A DNA stretch of 64,000 nucleotides. Origin: Ascaphus truei (taxonomy: Eukaryota > Chordata > Amphibia > Anura > Ascaphidae). The stretch covers positions 229,434,148 through 229,498,147 of the forward strand of contig CM071568.1 in assembly GCA_036426205.1 (NCBI GenBank), read 5' to 3'. Position numbers and translations under genes: made by a program. Positions within the stretch are counted from its first letter, which is position 1; every line of letters starts with the position of its first letter. The notes below the pieces were generated by a model, which saw only the letters and a program-made list of their open reading frames with translations, made no database searches and was not told the origin of the DNA. Shown piece by piece: positions 11,757-23,405 of this stretch.

Positions 11757-11959
11757 ATATAGCTCCTGTGTGTGTGTGTGTGTGTGTGTGTTTGTGTCAG
11801 TAGCGTTGTTTATGGGTGTAGCATGTGTGTGTAGCAGCAGAGTTTGTGTGTGTGTAGAGATGCTGTGTGTGTAGAGCTGCTGCTGTGTGTGTAGAGGTGC
11901 TGTGTAGTGAGTGTAGAGGAGGTGCTGTGTTGTGTGTCTAGAGCTCCAGTGTGTGTGTG
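11440..11959. repeat. (GT)n microsatellite region with tgtgtagaggtgctg minisatellite
   Basis: Long GT runs (about 11,600-11,795) grade into degenerate copies of 'tgtgtagagctgctg'. Open frames through it encode Cys/Val repeats and are artefacts of the dinucleotide. Confidence 0.95.
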
Positions 11960-11961
11960 TA

Positions 11962-12304
11962 CACTACCGACACGTTTAATCCGAGCACGGCTAGCACCGC
12001 AAGCCGGGGGATGCCCCGGCGTGCTAGCCGCACTCCCTCAGCGTGCCGCGCATCACCGATGCGCGGTCACGCGTCATCGGGTGCCTGCGCCCCCTGCACG
12101 CGCGTCCAGGGCTCCCCGAGGGAGCCCTGGTGTCCCGCGATGTGGGGGACGGCGGCAGGGGGTTCCGGGGGACCCGGCGGACCCGGCAGCGGGAGGGAGA
12201 GTGCCCCGATCGGAGGGCGCTCTTCCGCTGCTTCGGCCACATTTGGCCAGATTACTGCTGCGGCCGAGAACGGGCAAATGCTCGAATAAACTCGGCCACA
12301 GCAG
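11962..12304. mobile_element. TA-flanked MITE, GC-rich family
   Basis: The left end 'cactaccgacacgtttaatc' and the right end (reverse complement 'ctgctgtggccgagtttatt') are bordered by TA at 11,960-11,961 and 12,305-12,306. The interior shares GC-rich blocks with the element at 3,600-3,919. CpG is still frequent, which suggests moderate age or GC-biased composition. It sits between a GT and a CA microsatellite. Confidence 0.7.
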
Positions 12305-12474
12305 TAGAGGCACTGTGTTGTGTGTGGTGTGCTGTTTTGCCAGTTAGCTCTACATCTATCAGCTAGATATAGGCACTACCTCCAACTTCTGTTTCCCCAA
12401 ACCCCAAATATTCAACCCGCAGCATGTTACAGGAATATCACAGGAATAATCAGTGTGTAAAAGCAAGAAAAAAA

Positions 12475-12491
12475 AAATACACACACACACA

Positions 12492-12527
<36 letters not shown>

Positions 12528-12533
12528 CACGCA

Positions 12534-12601
<68 letters not shown>

Positions 12602-12618
12602 CTCTATGTAAAAATGGG
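12475..12618. repeat. (CA)n microsatellite with (CACG)n patch
   Basis: CA dinucleotides with a 'gcacgcacgcacgcac' block in the middle; a run of 12 or more G follows at about 12,617-12,629. Confidence 0.98.
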
Positions 12619-12629
12619 GGGGGGGGGGG

Positions 12630-13311
12630 AATCAGCAAATCTTAATAACCTACTAACTATATACTGTATCTCTCTGGACTTATGACCGAAAACTCTGACA
12701 AATGTGGAAAGTTTTAAAAGATATTTTTTATTGTTTGTCCACTTCTACACACAATAATCAGCATATAGCCATTAAAGACATCCCTACTTAATCATGTACT
12801 TTAAAAGCATATATAAAGCTTTAGATGACAAGTACTTTTAACAATAACCCAAAATTCAGGGACAAAAAAATATTTATTGGTATTTAGTCATTATGCTGAT
12901 CATTGGACATAAGATGAATCACATATAAATACAGCATATTTTCCGTTCTTCATTAGTGGTTTTCCTTTATTCTCCTTTTTTTTCAAATGTCAATAATTAA
13001 AAGTGAAGTTTTATTGATTATATACACTATGTCACAATAAGGAATGCACCCAAAACAGGATTCTCTGGGTTTGTTTCTTCGCAAATACTCCTTAAGTATT
13101 TTCAGGCTATAAGTCCTATGTGGCACCCTCCTAATAACTCTAATAATAAAATAATTTTAAAAAATTTGGAGCGAGACTTTATCTGCACTCAAATTTTTTT
13201 TAACACATGCACATAGACAAAGAAATTTCATAAGTGTATAAAACGGTCAAGCAAGTGTTGGGATATATAGAGACTGTTCTCTCAGTTCTTGTCAAATCGA
13301 TATAATCCACA
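12630..13311. other. no recognised feature
   Basis: AT-rich; no gene, RNA or repeat end seen. Confidence 0.5.
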
Positions 13312-13313
13312 TA

Positions 13314-13710
13314 CACTGGCGACACACTTTATTCGAGCTCGGCTAGTCCCACGAATTTGGGTATACCCGGGTGTATTGAGGTTTGTGACTGTTTTCTGCC
13401 CGAGTGCATTGAGGTATTTTCCAAGCAGGGATTGAAGCATTTTATTCCCGCTTGCTGCAATACTGCACAGTATATATATATATACTGCATTACAATTCAT
13501 GAATTTATGCCATCTGGTAGACACGCGAAGCATTGCAGCCTATTAAATCCTAATCATTATCATTTAACAGATCAGCCGCCCATCAGCCAGGCATGAACCC
13601 AGGCTGGGAAGGCAAACGCAATGGGGCTTGTCAGAGGTGAGGAGCGGCGCATTCCAGGTATCTGCCAGGTACATACTGGGTATTTGCTCAAATAAAGTGT
13701 GTCGGTGCAG
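13314..13710. mobile_element. TA-flanked MITE, gcgacacacttta family, copy 1
   Basis: The left end 'cactggcgacacactttatt' and the right end (reverse complement 'ctgcaccgacacactttatt') lie between TA dinucleotides at 13,312-13,313 and 13,711-13,712. The interior includes a (TA)n patch and 'ttcatgaatttatgccatct'. It is closely related to the copy at 29,169-29,580 over its full length. Non-autonomous. Confidence 0.85.
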
Positions 13711-13712
13711 TA

Positions 13713-14368
13713 CAGTACAGGTAATCCACATATACAGTACTCAATGCATCTTTTATTTTTAAATCTTCCTGATGTATGCATCTTTTGATTGTATATGCTC
13801 TTTGTGTGATGCAGTGACACCACTCTTTTTCAAATGTGACGTGGTGTATTACTTCAATCTTAGAGATATAGTGCTATAAAATGTACTGCGATTGGCAGTA
13901 ATTCATGATAGTGAGCAATAGATGAGAAAGGTATAGAAAATAGTATGGATCAGAATCATACGTACAATCTTGTAATCAGTATGTGGGGGGGGCCGATCAA
14001 AGTAACATTTCAATTGTTAATATGAACAAAGGAAATAAAAGAGTCATCATTTTGAAGGAAACAGGCGGATAATTATTGACAATGAAAGACATGTCATTGC
14101 TAAATATTGAGTCAGAAAGAATAATGAGAGCTTCATAGTCAGCAAGTAAAGTTGATAATTGGAACAACCAGAAAAATAGTTATTATATTGTTAGTCAGAC
14201 AAGCAACAATCAAGCGATAACGTATCCTGAAAGGTGAAGAGATAGCTTGACATATTGCTCTCTTTAGTATTATAAATATGTACATTTAGGAACTAAATGT
14301 ACACATTTAGAATACTAAATGTAATTTAATAATCTACATTTGTGATAGAAAGAAAGTTTAATATTATA
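13713..14368. other. no recognised feature
   Basis: AT-rich sequence. A small inverted repeat around 14,270-14,325 ('taaatgta' words in both orientations) is the only structure noticed. Confidence 0.45.
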
Positions 14369-14372
14369 CATG

Positions 14373-15666
14373 TGTAGCCGGGACCCAATTTTCCACCCTT
14401 TTGTTGTTATGGGTGGGTATGTTGCAGTTAGGGAAGACTCCGATAACGGAGGTTCCGTGCAAGGGAGCCGCCATGTTGTGATTGGCGTCAGCACAGACTT
14501 AGCCTAGCAGAGGTTGCGCATGCGCAGAGCAAGGGTGAGAGAAAGCCTGCGAAGGAGGTAGAGCACGACGGGTCCCAGCAGCCCCCGCGGGTCCCCGTGA
14601 TGTGCCTGGGCCAATGAGGTGCGAGACAAGGAGGAAAAGGAAGTGTTGGCGCGTACGTGAGGTCAGAATTGGTTGAAAAGGAGAAGGAGCTTCAGTGTGG
14701 GGAGGCAGACCGCCCCCTACTTAGGCCGCATGCCCCAGGCCCAGTTAGGCCCTGAGTCCCCGTAGAGACAAGCAGAGCTAGGGACTGGCCATAGTTAGGT
14801 TCCGGTTCCCTTATTGCCACATTATCACCACTGGGACAGTTCTAAGTTGGCGGGAGGTCTGGGCGCAGACCCCGCTATCGAGCCGCAGCGTGTCTGGGTG
14901 GGATCGCCCTAGACACCTACGGGTGACGTCATCTACACCTCGCTGATCCTTTGTGAAGATTGTAGCCGCACTGGGTACTGGAGTGCCCGGCAGGTAATTC
15001 TAAAGTGCACCAACGGTACCATCATTCATTCAGGACACAGTGGCTGCGCAGTCACACTCATACACATTCATTGACTCACTTGAGGGTGGGAGAACTATTC
15101 CCAAGGGGAACTGGACACGGGGTGGGATCACCCGGTGAAGGGTCGAAGGGAGGGTGAGCGTTCACGAGATGCCGAGTATAGTGTCTCCTCTAGGGAGGGA
15201 CACCTGTTGGTATTACATATATGGTTAATGCAAGTAAAGTTAATTGGTTAAGGGATATTGCTGTGTGTGTGTGTTATGTATATAAGTCCTGCGAAGACCC
15301 ACTTCCCCTCGGGCGGAAGCTGTCGCAGGTGGAGGCGCTGCACCAAGTTCTAGATATTGTGTGTGCCCCAGGCTCTCCGTGGCAGAGGCTCAAACCCTGT
15401 GAGCCTACAGGTAATACAGCATATGGTAGTGGCCTGTGTTCGCTAGGAAGCAGGGCTACATTTGGAGGCGCTGCTGAGATCTTAGACCTGGGGTGCCCCT
15501 TGAGACAAAATTACCGCCACAATGGCCATCCTTCCCGCCAGGAAATACGCGACTGGGCGCGGCAAATGCGCACGCCTGCTCGCTGCGCCGTAGCTGTGAC
15601 ACGAGTGAGCCTACAGGTAATACAGCATATGGTAGTGGCCTGTGTTCGCTAGGAAGCAGGGCTACA
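14373..15666 (+). mobile_element. LTR retrotransposon, internally deleted, with target duplication
   Basis: A complete LTR runs from 'tgtagccggg' (14,373) to 'gcagggctaca' (15,460); the ends form the short inverted repeat TGTAG/CTACA. It is followed by about 144 bp of leader starting 'tttggaggcgctgctgagat', then a second copy of only the last 62 bp of the LTR (15,605-15,666), which looks identical to 15,399-15,460. The direct repeat 'catg' flanks the unit (14,369-14,372 and 15,667-15,670), so it inserted as one piece. The coding region and most of the 3' LTR were lost by deletion, not by LTR-LTR recombination. It is related to the LTR at 1-624. Gypsy-type is the likeliest assignment. Confidence 0.8.
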
Positions 15667-15670
15667 CATG

Positions 15671-16500
15671 TATAGATGAAGTAAAATACTAAAGTACTGT
15701 AATGTACCAACATATTTTACTGGCAGCTGTGACACATAATGAAATGTATGCCTATCACAAAACCACATATTGCGATAACAATAAAGATCAAGAATACTAA
15801 TCAAGTGGCTTTGGAAAAATTAAAGCTCTGAATGAATATTAGCACATGGCAGTATTGCACTCTTTAGCAGTATGGATGTTACGTAGATGAGTTGATACAG
15901 TAGGTGTATGGCAAATAGAACAAGGGACATACTGTAGATTGTGTAATGCTATAATTTAAAGGAATATGCACTGTGGATACTAAAGTTACTCTGTAATGCT
16001 ATGAGCGGATTTTGAGCATCATTAAGAAAATAAAAATAATAATTTACTGGGGTAATTATCTGGCAACATTTTGTACAGAGGTCATGTGATCTCCAATTAA
16101 CAGATTTCTTAAGGGATTAGTCATTAAACTGTACTAGTGCCGATCGGGTCACTGTTGCATGGAAATTCCCCCTAAAGTAAATGTTAATGTCTACATTTCT
16201 ACAAGGCCAATACAGCTACTACAATTGGTATCAGGGTAGGAATATAAAACCATTATTGTCAAGGAAGTAAAAGATTAAAAAGGCAGTGCTTTGATGGTTT
16301 GTGGACTACAGACAGTGCCATGTTTAATAGGTTATACAAGTATAAGTATTTAAAAACATATATTTTAAACTTTTAACTTAGCCATGGTAAACAAATGCTT
16401 TGGATAGTTTTCATCCTCTTTAACTAATGTCTTTTGGTGTTTGCCAGTCCTCGAACTTGTTAACATAGCTTTGTTACTTTATTTGCAAAGTAACGATGGT
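15671..16500. other. no recognised feature
   Basis: AT-rich sequence without a gene, RNA or repeat end that I recognise. Confidence 0.5.
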
Positions 16501-16684
16501 GAAATCATTAGCAAGAAAAAGGTAAGTGGATGCTGCACACCATGAATAAATAATCTTTAGAAATACAGTTACCGGTGCTCCTGGTCCAGGGAAAACCTGT
16601 GGGATAATCCAAATGAATATGGAAGAAGAGAATCAGGGCACTACGGATTTCAAATTAAAGTGAATTTATTCAGCCAAAGGAATC

Positions 16685-16717
16685 GACGTTTCGGCCAGCA
16701 TGTCGTCCTTTCTCAAG
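16685..16717 (-). ncRNA. hammerhead-ribozyme-like motif A
   Basis: On the minus strand: TTGAGAA, hairpin GGAC...GGCC, then GAAAC followed directly by GTC. The core is one base off the CUGANGA consensus. Stem I pairing is not evident. Confidence 0.4.
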
Positions 16718-16935
16718 TGTTAATGGCATAATAAAGTGAACCAAAATGTCCTAAATAAATAGTCCCAAAATAAGGTATCTGCGTTGGTACTCATCAGCTG
16801 GTGCGTGCACATCATCCCGCGCTGTCCTTCGATCTGCAAACTCCACATCCTCCCGGTAAGGTGGTGGCAGTGTCATCCAGGGCTCTTTAAAGGGCTTCTT
16901 TCTCCCTTCTGATTGGTCCTTGCTTGATCTGCATA

Positions 16936-17162
16936 CTGTGGCGGCCGCCTTTATTCTACAACTTACCCGGATAAATGCGGGGCTTTTCTCCGTTTCTATC
17001 GGAGTTTCCCGCGCGGCGGCCGCATCATCAGATAAGCACTAATGGCGCTTATCATTGAAAGCGCCCGAGGCGCGGGAAACCTGCCGAAAAAAAGCTGTGC
17101 GCCTCCTCGGTTTTAAAATTCCCGCGGTGGCGGACGCATTAGGATAAAGGCGGCCGCCACTG
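16936..17162. mobile_element. TA-flanked MITE, ggcggccgcc family, short copy
   Basis: A 227-bp element with ends 'ctgtggcggccgcctttatt' and (reverse complement) 'cagtggcggccgcctttatc', between TA at 16,934-16,935 and 17,163-17,164. The opposite arm of the fold-back preserves the empty site ('gcgggagtatgcagatcaag', about 19,936-19,955), which shows that a single TA was the target. Its interior is CpG-rich with snap-back words. Confidence 0.9.
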
Positions 17163-17690
17163 TACTCCCGCGATATCTTCATGGCATTTAACATCCGTGC
17201 ATCGGTGTGGAACGTGTGACGTCCTCTGGATGCTCCGTCCGGGTGTTGATATGTTGCTGTGCAACCCGGCTATGCTCCTCTGCGCATGCTCTCCTCTCAT
17301 GCCGGTCTCCGTTGTTTTAGTGGTGTAATGGTGTCCCATAGCCATCTGCAGCAATGTTCACCATGGGAGAGATGACAAGAAATTATCAGCTCACAGTACC
17401 AAAAAGTCCTTGTGCCAAAATTACTAAGTGTCTTTTATTCCAATAAAAAATAGCCATTAAAAGTGAAAAAAGAGAAAATATGGAATATGGTCCTCACATC
17501 TGTTACATTTGAGATATATATGTATATACAGTAAGAAATATATTATTATATATAATGTCCAAGATACAAAACAAGAGTTACACAAACCTTATAGATATAC
17601 CATCCTATAATTCAGAAAGGTATCAGAAACAGCAACAAAGTAAAGAAAGATATGTAAATAAATTTATAAAAATGTCCCTATCCTTTAGTT

Positions 17691-18005
17691 CAGAGGTGGG
17701 CAGCCTATTTTTCAATGTAGCCACAGGTGTGGCGAATGAGAAGTGAAAATCGCCACACCGTTTAAAAATTGAGAAATTAGGTTGCTCAATCGAACATTTA
17801 AAACAACACACACTGTTCGTCTGCTTCACTCACCTCAGCACTATCACCTGCTGCTGGTTCACTTCGTTAACTCATTCAGAAAGCAGAAACCAGCACACGC
17901 TGTCAGGAAGAAGTTTATTTTACTGTGGGAGCTGGCAAACTCAAATTTGCCACACTTTCATGGCCAATTCGCCACTTGTATTGAAGATAGGGTTACCCAC
18001 CTCGG
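17691..18005. mobile_element. hAT MITE
   Basis: A 315-bp unit. The start 'cagaggtgggcagcc' pairs with the end 'gggttacccacctcgg', and the inverted similarity extends about 35 bp inward (both ends carry 'ttcaat' and 'gtggcgaa' words). An 8-bp target duplication with one mismatch flanks it: ctttagtt at 17,683-17,690 and ctatagtt at 18,006-18,013. Confidence 0.75.
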
Positions 18006-18034
18006 CTATAGTTTATCTTTCAGTGAGAAAGCAC

Positions 18035-18580
18035 CCAAGGGATAAGTTGTGATTAAGCCCCTTGGAGAATACCGTGTCATGGGTAAACATCCAGTACGCC
18101 TCTCGTTGTAATAGCGTGACATCCTTGTCTATCCATGATATGGATTTTTGTATTTGTTCTATGCCCATAAGTTTAAGGGATGAGACAGAGTGCTTAAAAT
18201 CAAAGTAGTATTTTATTAGTGCGGTCTCTTCTGCTGAATGATTGATCTTGCTGTTATGCTCTATTTTAGCATATTTTGAGCATCTGTGTTGTTTTGCCTA
18301 TGTAGCATAAGCCACAAAGGCGTGTTATCATATAGACCACATATGTTGTTACTCATGTAATCTTGTTCTTAATTGTATACCTTTTCCCACTTCTCAGGTG
18401 AGAAAATTCATTACCCGTATTTAGGCTGTGTATTTAGGCTATTGCAAACTGAACAGTTATGGTACTTAAAACATCCTGGTCTCTGAATACTCAAGAAGTG
18501 TGGAGTGATATAGTACTCTTCTATCTACCTGAATAAGCAAATCTCTTAGGTTCTGCCCTCTATGTTATGCAAGGCTGGTT
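18035..18580 (-). pseudogene. Penelope-like element 3' end (GIY-YIG domain)
   Basis: On the minus strand the GIY-YIG nuclease core is visible as 'VVYMIT' then 'CGLCYIGKTTQMLK' (about 18,285-18,340). The C-terminal block 'LLQREAYWMFTHD' (about 18,085-18,125) precedes a 'GLNHNL' end. Frames shift between these pieces. In the intact protein this domain nicks target DNA to prime reverse transcription. The upstream linker continues to about 18,580, where it meets an oppositely oriented fragment. Confidence 0.8.
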
Positions 18581-18589
18581 AATAGAATT

Positions 18590-18900
18590 GGTGGCAGAGA
18601 TAATTCCCAGCCAAAAGACACAGATAGGAAGACGATAGTGTCAAAATACACGACAGCAAGCACATTTTTTAAACACTGTATTACTAAACATTGGATTGTC
18701 CGGGAGAGTTATGAAGCACTAAATTATGCGTGTAAATATCCTCCCAGATTCACGTATCAGAGAGGGCAGAACCTAAGAAATTTGCTTTTTCAAACAGAAA
18801 AGAGTACTATACCACTCCACACTTCTTGAGTATTCAGAGACCAGGATGTTTTAAGTGCCATAACTGTTCAGTATGCAACAGCCTAAATACGGGTTTGAAT
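18590..18900 (+). pseudogene. Penelope-like element fragment, inverted relative to its neighbour
   Basis: A plus-strand frame reads 'KHWIVRESYEALNYACKYPP' and then 'RFTYQRGQNLRNLLFQTEKS', the conserved linker between the RT and the Cys-rich/GIY-YIG part of Penelope-like proteins. Positions 18,750-18,890 are an inverted copy of 18,430-18,570, so the two fragments lie head to head, a configuration common for Penelope-like elements. Confidence 0.75.
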
Positions 18901-19199
18901 TGTACAGAACTGCGCAAAAGAAAAACACTCAAACCAATATATGATAAAATTAAAAGATAAAAGTACTCAAGATAAATTATCTCTCCCTGCAGCTGGCCAA
19001 AACTCTCACCCGGAGAGAAAAAATCAAAGGGGAAAGGAAACAGAACTAAAGCGCACAAGAGAGAAAAAACAAAAACAGAAGATAGTGTAATCTGTATATA
19101 AGGAGAAAATTCCTCCTGTGTTGTTTTTTACTTACAGGATAGATGTTTTATGCAGGCAGAAAGATGATCCTATTTGGCAGAAAAGGGTCTTCCACCACT

Positions 19200-19545
19200 T
19201 GTTAAAGAGTGCTGCTGCTAGGCCCCTGTTGGGGAGAAAAGGATCCAATCTGCTGGGCTCAGCTGGACTTTCCTCTAGGATCCAAACTGCTGGGCTCAGT
19301 CAGAAAAAACTTCCTCACAAACTGCTAGACTCAGCTGGGATCCGAGGAGGAAACACTCCACAAAGATTTCAAGTCCTGTCTGAGTTCTTCTCCAGTGAAA
19401 AGGGACGTCCTGCGTTCCTGTTAGTCGGTGCCTCTGTGAGATCTTCCGCCAACCCAGCAGTTTGGATCCTAGAGGGAAGCCCAGAAGATTGGATCCTTTT
19501 CTCCCCAACTGAGCCCAGCAGTCTAGTCCCACTCTTGTGTAACTC
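19200..19545. repeat. local inverted and direct repeats (ggatcc...gctgggctcag)
   Basis: 'ggagaaaaggatccaatctg' near 19,231 is inverted as 'cagaagattggatccttttc' near 19,481, with further 'actgctgggctcag' words between. It is part of the fold-back interior and carries no gene. Confidence 0.6.
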
Positions 19546-20099
19546 ATTGTAGATCTTGGACACTATATATAATAATATATTTCTTACTGTATTTCAAATG
19601 TAACAGATGTGAGGACCATATTCCATATTTATTTATTTTCACTTTTAATGGCTATTTTTTATTGGCATAAAAAACACTTAGTAATTTTGGCACAAGGACT
19701 TTTTGGTACTGTCAGCTGATAATTTTTTGTCATCCCTCCCATGGTGAACATTGCTGCAGATGACTATGGGACAACATTACACCACTAAAACAACGGAGAC
19801 CGTCATGAGAGGAGCGCTTGCGCAGAGGAGCATAGCCGGGTTGCACAGCAACATATCAACACCCGGACGGAGCATCCAGATGACGTCACACGTTCCACGC
19901 CGATGCACGATGAGGTCACGCGCCACCGAAGATATTGCGGGAGTATGCAGATCAAGCCAGGACCAATCAGAAGGGAGGAAGAAGCCCTGTAAAGAGCCCT
20001 GGATGACGCTGCCGCCGCCTGACCGGGAGGACGTGGATGCTGCAGATTCACTTAAATTTTAAATCCGTAGTGCTCTGATTCTTCTTCTGAAATCATTAG

Positions 20100-20670
20100 T
20101 AAAACAGGTAAACAGAAGTATCTGATATGCTCGAATCCATTATTCATGACAAAAAACAATACATATATGTCCCCCCCCCCCCCCCCCAGGGATATTTAGT
20201 GCTGGTTATTGCTAGGTGTAATGCTGATTACCTGTTTGGCACAGAAGAGCTGAGGTACCCACGAAGGTGTGGGGGAAGACAGGCAGACTTTTAGGGATTC
20301 CTCTGGTTCTTCTTCTTGGTGACAGCACCTCCAGACATAGGGGGCTTTAGCAAGGCTAAAGGCAGTCCCCGCTATGACAGTCCTTACTCACAATACTCCC
20401 TCCACACAGACTGATGCGGACCCAGAAGTATAAATGAGGATGATCTTTATTATAGCAGCCACTGCAATGTTGCTACAGCGAATGCTTTAGTTGATAAGGT
20501 AGACCCCTGGCATCTGGATGGTACTGGCCTGCTAGTGATAGTGAGGCCTCTCTGGATTTGGTTAGTGCATCAGCCCATGAGGGACTGAGCATGTCTCTCT
20601 CTCCCAGCCAGGAGGAGAGCTCAGAGCTCCTACTCCATAAGGAGTTTGTTGGAACCCCAATCACAGAATT
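20100..20670. other. no recognised gene; poly-C tract at 20,171-20,187
   Basis: Apart from a 17-base C run I see no repeat end, gene or RNA. Confidence 0.5.
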
Positions 20671-20675
20671 AAGAA

Positions 20676-20934
20676 TGGGAGAGGGAGCGGCTCAGCGAGT
20701 AAAAGACACTGACTGGCACTGAGAGTTTGAAGCAGGGGAGCCTGGTTCAATTCCCGGTGTCGTCTCCTTGTGACCTTGGGCAAGTCACTTTATCTCCCTG
20801 TGCCTCAGGCACCAAAAAACATAGATTGTAAGCTCTACGGGGCAGGGCCCTGTGCCTGCAAAATGTCTCTGTAAAGCGCTACGTATAACTAGCAGCGCTA
20901 TACAAGATCATGCTATTATTATTATTATTATTAT
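20676..20934 (+). mobile_element. tRNA-derived SINE with (ATT)n tail, copy 2
   Basis: Same structure as the copy at 4,239: an A-box-like 'ggctcagcgagtaaaa', a B-box-like 'ggttcaattcc', 'gattgtaagctctacggggc', and an (ATT)n tail. This copy keeps the 'gtttgaagcaggggagcctg' segment in full. Confidence 0.88.
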
Positions 20935-21896
20935 GTACCCACCCCTAAGGGGCTGAACTTCATACTATAATTTAGGCACTACCTTCCTGTAGCTCGAAGA
21001 GGGAGGGCCCAGCACATGCACCACCACTCCTGTCACTCAGGAAGTCAACATGAGCGGAAAAACCCCACAGGACAGCCTGTCACTATCTGTGTCTTACAAG
21101 AACTTACATGACAGGGTAGGTAGAGAGCTAGCTGGACCAGCCACCGCTATATATGTGATTCATAAAGTTACATTTTCTAAGGAAGCCAGTTACCCTGACA
21201 AGTTATTTAAAAAGAGTATTTTGACCATCTAAGTTCCACTGCACCTTTACAATTAGTGGAGACTGTTAAATAAAACACCAAGGGTAATTTTATAAAGTCC
21301 ACTGCTGCAATTCAGGCAGTTTTCATCTGGAAATTCCCATTGAAGTCAATGGAGATTTATGGCAGAAAACTGCCTGAAAGGCTGACTCGGACTTATTAGA
21401 ATAAGGCCCAAAGCTGTTGAATAACACGCCAAGCCCTTTGTTTGAGAAAAAATGTAACACAAGGCATTATTTTTAATAACAGTCCCTGCTGTAAATATTA
21501 TTAACACAATCCCATCCATTATTGCTGTAATAAGACAGGGACATCAGCTTATTGCATCGGCAAGCTTATAAATTACATGTTTATAATGATGCTGTAAAAT
21601 AAATATCAGAGCAATACAAAAAAATAATGGGCAGGATGGCAACTTGAAATCACCATAGCAACACATGGAAACAATTACGTTTTCTGCATAAGGGAAGAGG
21701 GAAACGTTAAAATACAAAACTGGTGTTCTTTCAACAGATAAAAGATAAAAAGCAGCCAACAAAGATATCTGTGGAGTACTGAAGTCATATTTTATATGAG
21801 GAACACATGCATTAATTATGAACTGTACGTATGAATAAATGCATAGGGGCAATTTAGGAAAGAGAAAGCTTAGAAGCTCACCTTCCTTTAAGCATG
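20935..21896. repeat. mostly unannotated; small hairpin at about 21,313-21,379
   Basis: 'caggcagttttc' and 'gaaaactgcctg' form a hairpin around 'ccattgaagtcaatgg', probably a tiny MITE. The remainder is AT-rich with no coding signal. Confidence 0.5.
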
Positions 21897-21904
21897 TTAT
21901 AAGG

Positions 21905-22230
21905 CAGGGGTCTGTAAACTACGGCCCGGGAGCCACATCAGGCCCCCCACAAGATTTTATTCGGCCTGCAGCAACTTGAAATATATATATTTTTGCTCAT
22001 TATATATCCTTTCCCAGTGTAAGCATGGCATCCTTTCTTTGTAATTGTCACATTTCTCTTTTGTTCTGAATCATATCAGGCTAATTACCCCAAAAAGATC
22101 CAAATAAAAATATTCATTTATAAAATATATAAATATATATAAAATTATAAAAATATTTTTTTTCTTTGGCCCGCGAAAATGTGTCGAATATACGATGTGT
22201 CACTCGTACTGAAAAGTTTGGAGATCACTG
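21905..22230. mobile_element. hAT MITE with perfect 8-bp target duplication
   Basis: A 326-bp unit. The start 'caggggtctgtaaactacgg' pairs with the end 'agtttggagatcactg'. The exact duplication 'ttataagg' flanks it (21,897-21,904 and 22,231-22,238). 'ggcccg.g' words near both ends are typical of non-autonomous Charlie-like hAT elements. Confidence 0.9.
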
Positions 22231-22238
22231 TTATAAGG

Positions 22239-22599
22239 TAACTAAATAAAATTAGCATAAATGGCTTGATTTTTGCTCATGTTGCATTTTTTCATGTTGC
22301 CATCTTCAAGTTGCATTTCTACTCACGAGCAAAAAAGAAAAATTGCCATAATGCGCACAAAGGGTTAAAATCTTGGTTGATTAATGACTTGCTAACTAAA
22401 TAAAGAAAGCAGTGCATTTCAAGTATTTATTTTCTCCTGAAAAGATGGTGATTTTCCATGCTGCACCCAAATGAAAAAGTATTCGGATTTATGCACCTCA
22501 CATCCTTGTTATAACTTCAGCAGAAAAGACAATGAAACGGGAAGAGATGGGCACATGAAAACTGATCCCAAGTTCTAAGTTACAACTTTTAAAAACATT
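22239..22599. other. no recognised feature
   Basis: AT-rich sequence preceding the L1 relic; nothing recognised. Confidence 0.45.
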
Positions 22600-22799
22600 A
22601 GCATTTAGGGGAACCGGTAAACAAAGAATCAAAAGACAGCTTTGGGGAAAAATTATAATTCCCCAAATAAATAAAGAACAGCTAGAAAAATTAAATATGG
22701 ATGTAATATTAGAAGACGTTCTGAAGGTGATAAAATCGTTAACTCAAAACAAAGCCCAGGGGCCTGATGGGTACACAAGCACATTTTTGAAATGTGAAA

Positions 22800-23215
22800 C
22801 GGAAGTGACGTCACGTAATGGACGCCGCTCCGCTCACACGTCCCCTGTCACATGCGGCGGCGGCGGCGGCGATAGCCGCCTCATCCGCCGCTCCTAACGG
22901 CCTAATTACTGTTCCATGGCCGCTGTTCCCTGCCCGCTGCCATGCCGCGCATGCGCAGTTATGATGGCGCCGTTGACGGACGCCACACATGCGCAGAAGC
23001 GGCTGGCAGCAACGTCGTTCCCCCCACACACTCCTAATGCCCATTGGCAGCGGCGCCATTCAGCCCTCCACTGGCACACGGCGCAAACCCGGGCGCAACT
23101 CGCGCGGCACAGGGGCTCGGCCCCTCATGCCCGTGCCGTCCCGGGGGCGGGGGGGGGTTGGTGTGCAGAATTTGCGTGGGGGCGGGGGGGAGAGGTGGTG
23201 CGCAATGTTACACCC
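22800..23215. repeat. GC- and CpG-rich segment inside the L1 relic
   Basis: It opens with 'gaagtgacgtcacgtaatgg', carries (CGG)n and several 'catgcgca' words, and runs into a CA-rich minisatellite. It splits the L1 coding sequence, so it is insertion-derived. It is not a host CpG island associated with any gene I can see. Confidence 0.6.
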
Positions 23216-23365
23216 CGCCCCTGGCTTCAGCAGGACACACACACACTGACTGACACACACACACATACACACTGACTGACCCACATTGACTGACCCACAC
23301 ACACACACACACTGACTGACCCACACACACACTGACACACATACACACACACACACACACTGACT

Positions 23366-23405
<40 letters not shown>

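Larger units (their letters stand above)
16501..20099. repeat. large fold-back (inverted repeat) unit with nested insertions
   Basis: The arms 16,621-17,570 and about 19,550-20,089 are inverted copies: for example 'gaatcagggcactacggatt' on the left against 'aaatccgtagtgctctgatt' on the right. The words 'gaaatcattag' at 16,501-16,511 and 20,089-20,099 look like an 11-bp or longer target duplication. The centre holds Penelope-like fragments in opposite orientations. A hAT MITE and a TA-flanked MITE inserted later. The left arm carries a hammerhead-like motif at 16,685-16,717. I read it as a Penelope-associated inverted terminal repeat pair. Confidence 0.75.

Noticed and set aside
22800..23215. 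CpG island of a host gene
   Set aside because: It interrupts L1 coding sequence and runs straight into a minisatellite; no exon or splice signal is seen.
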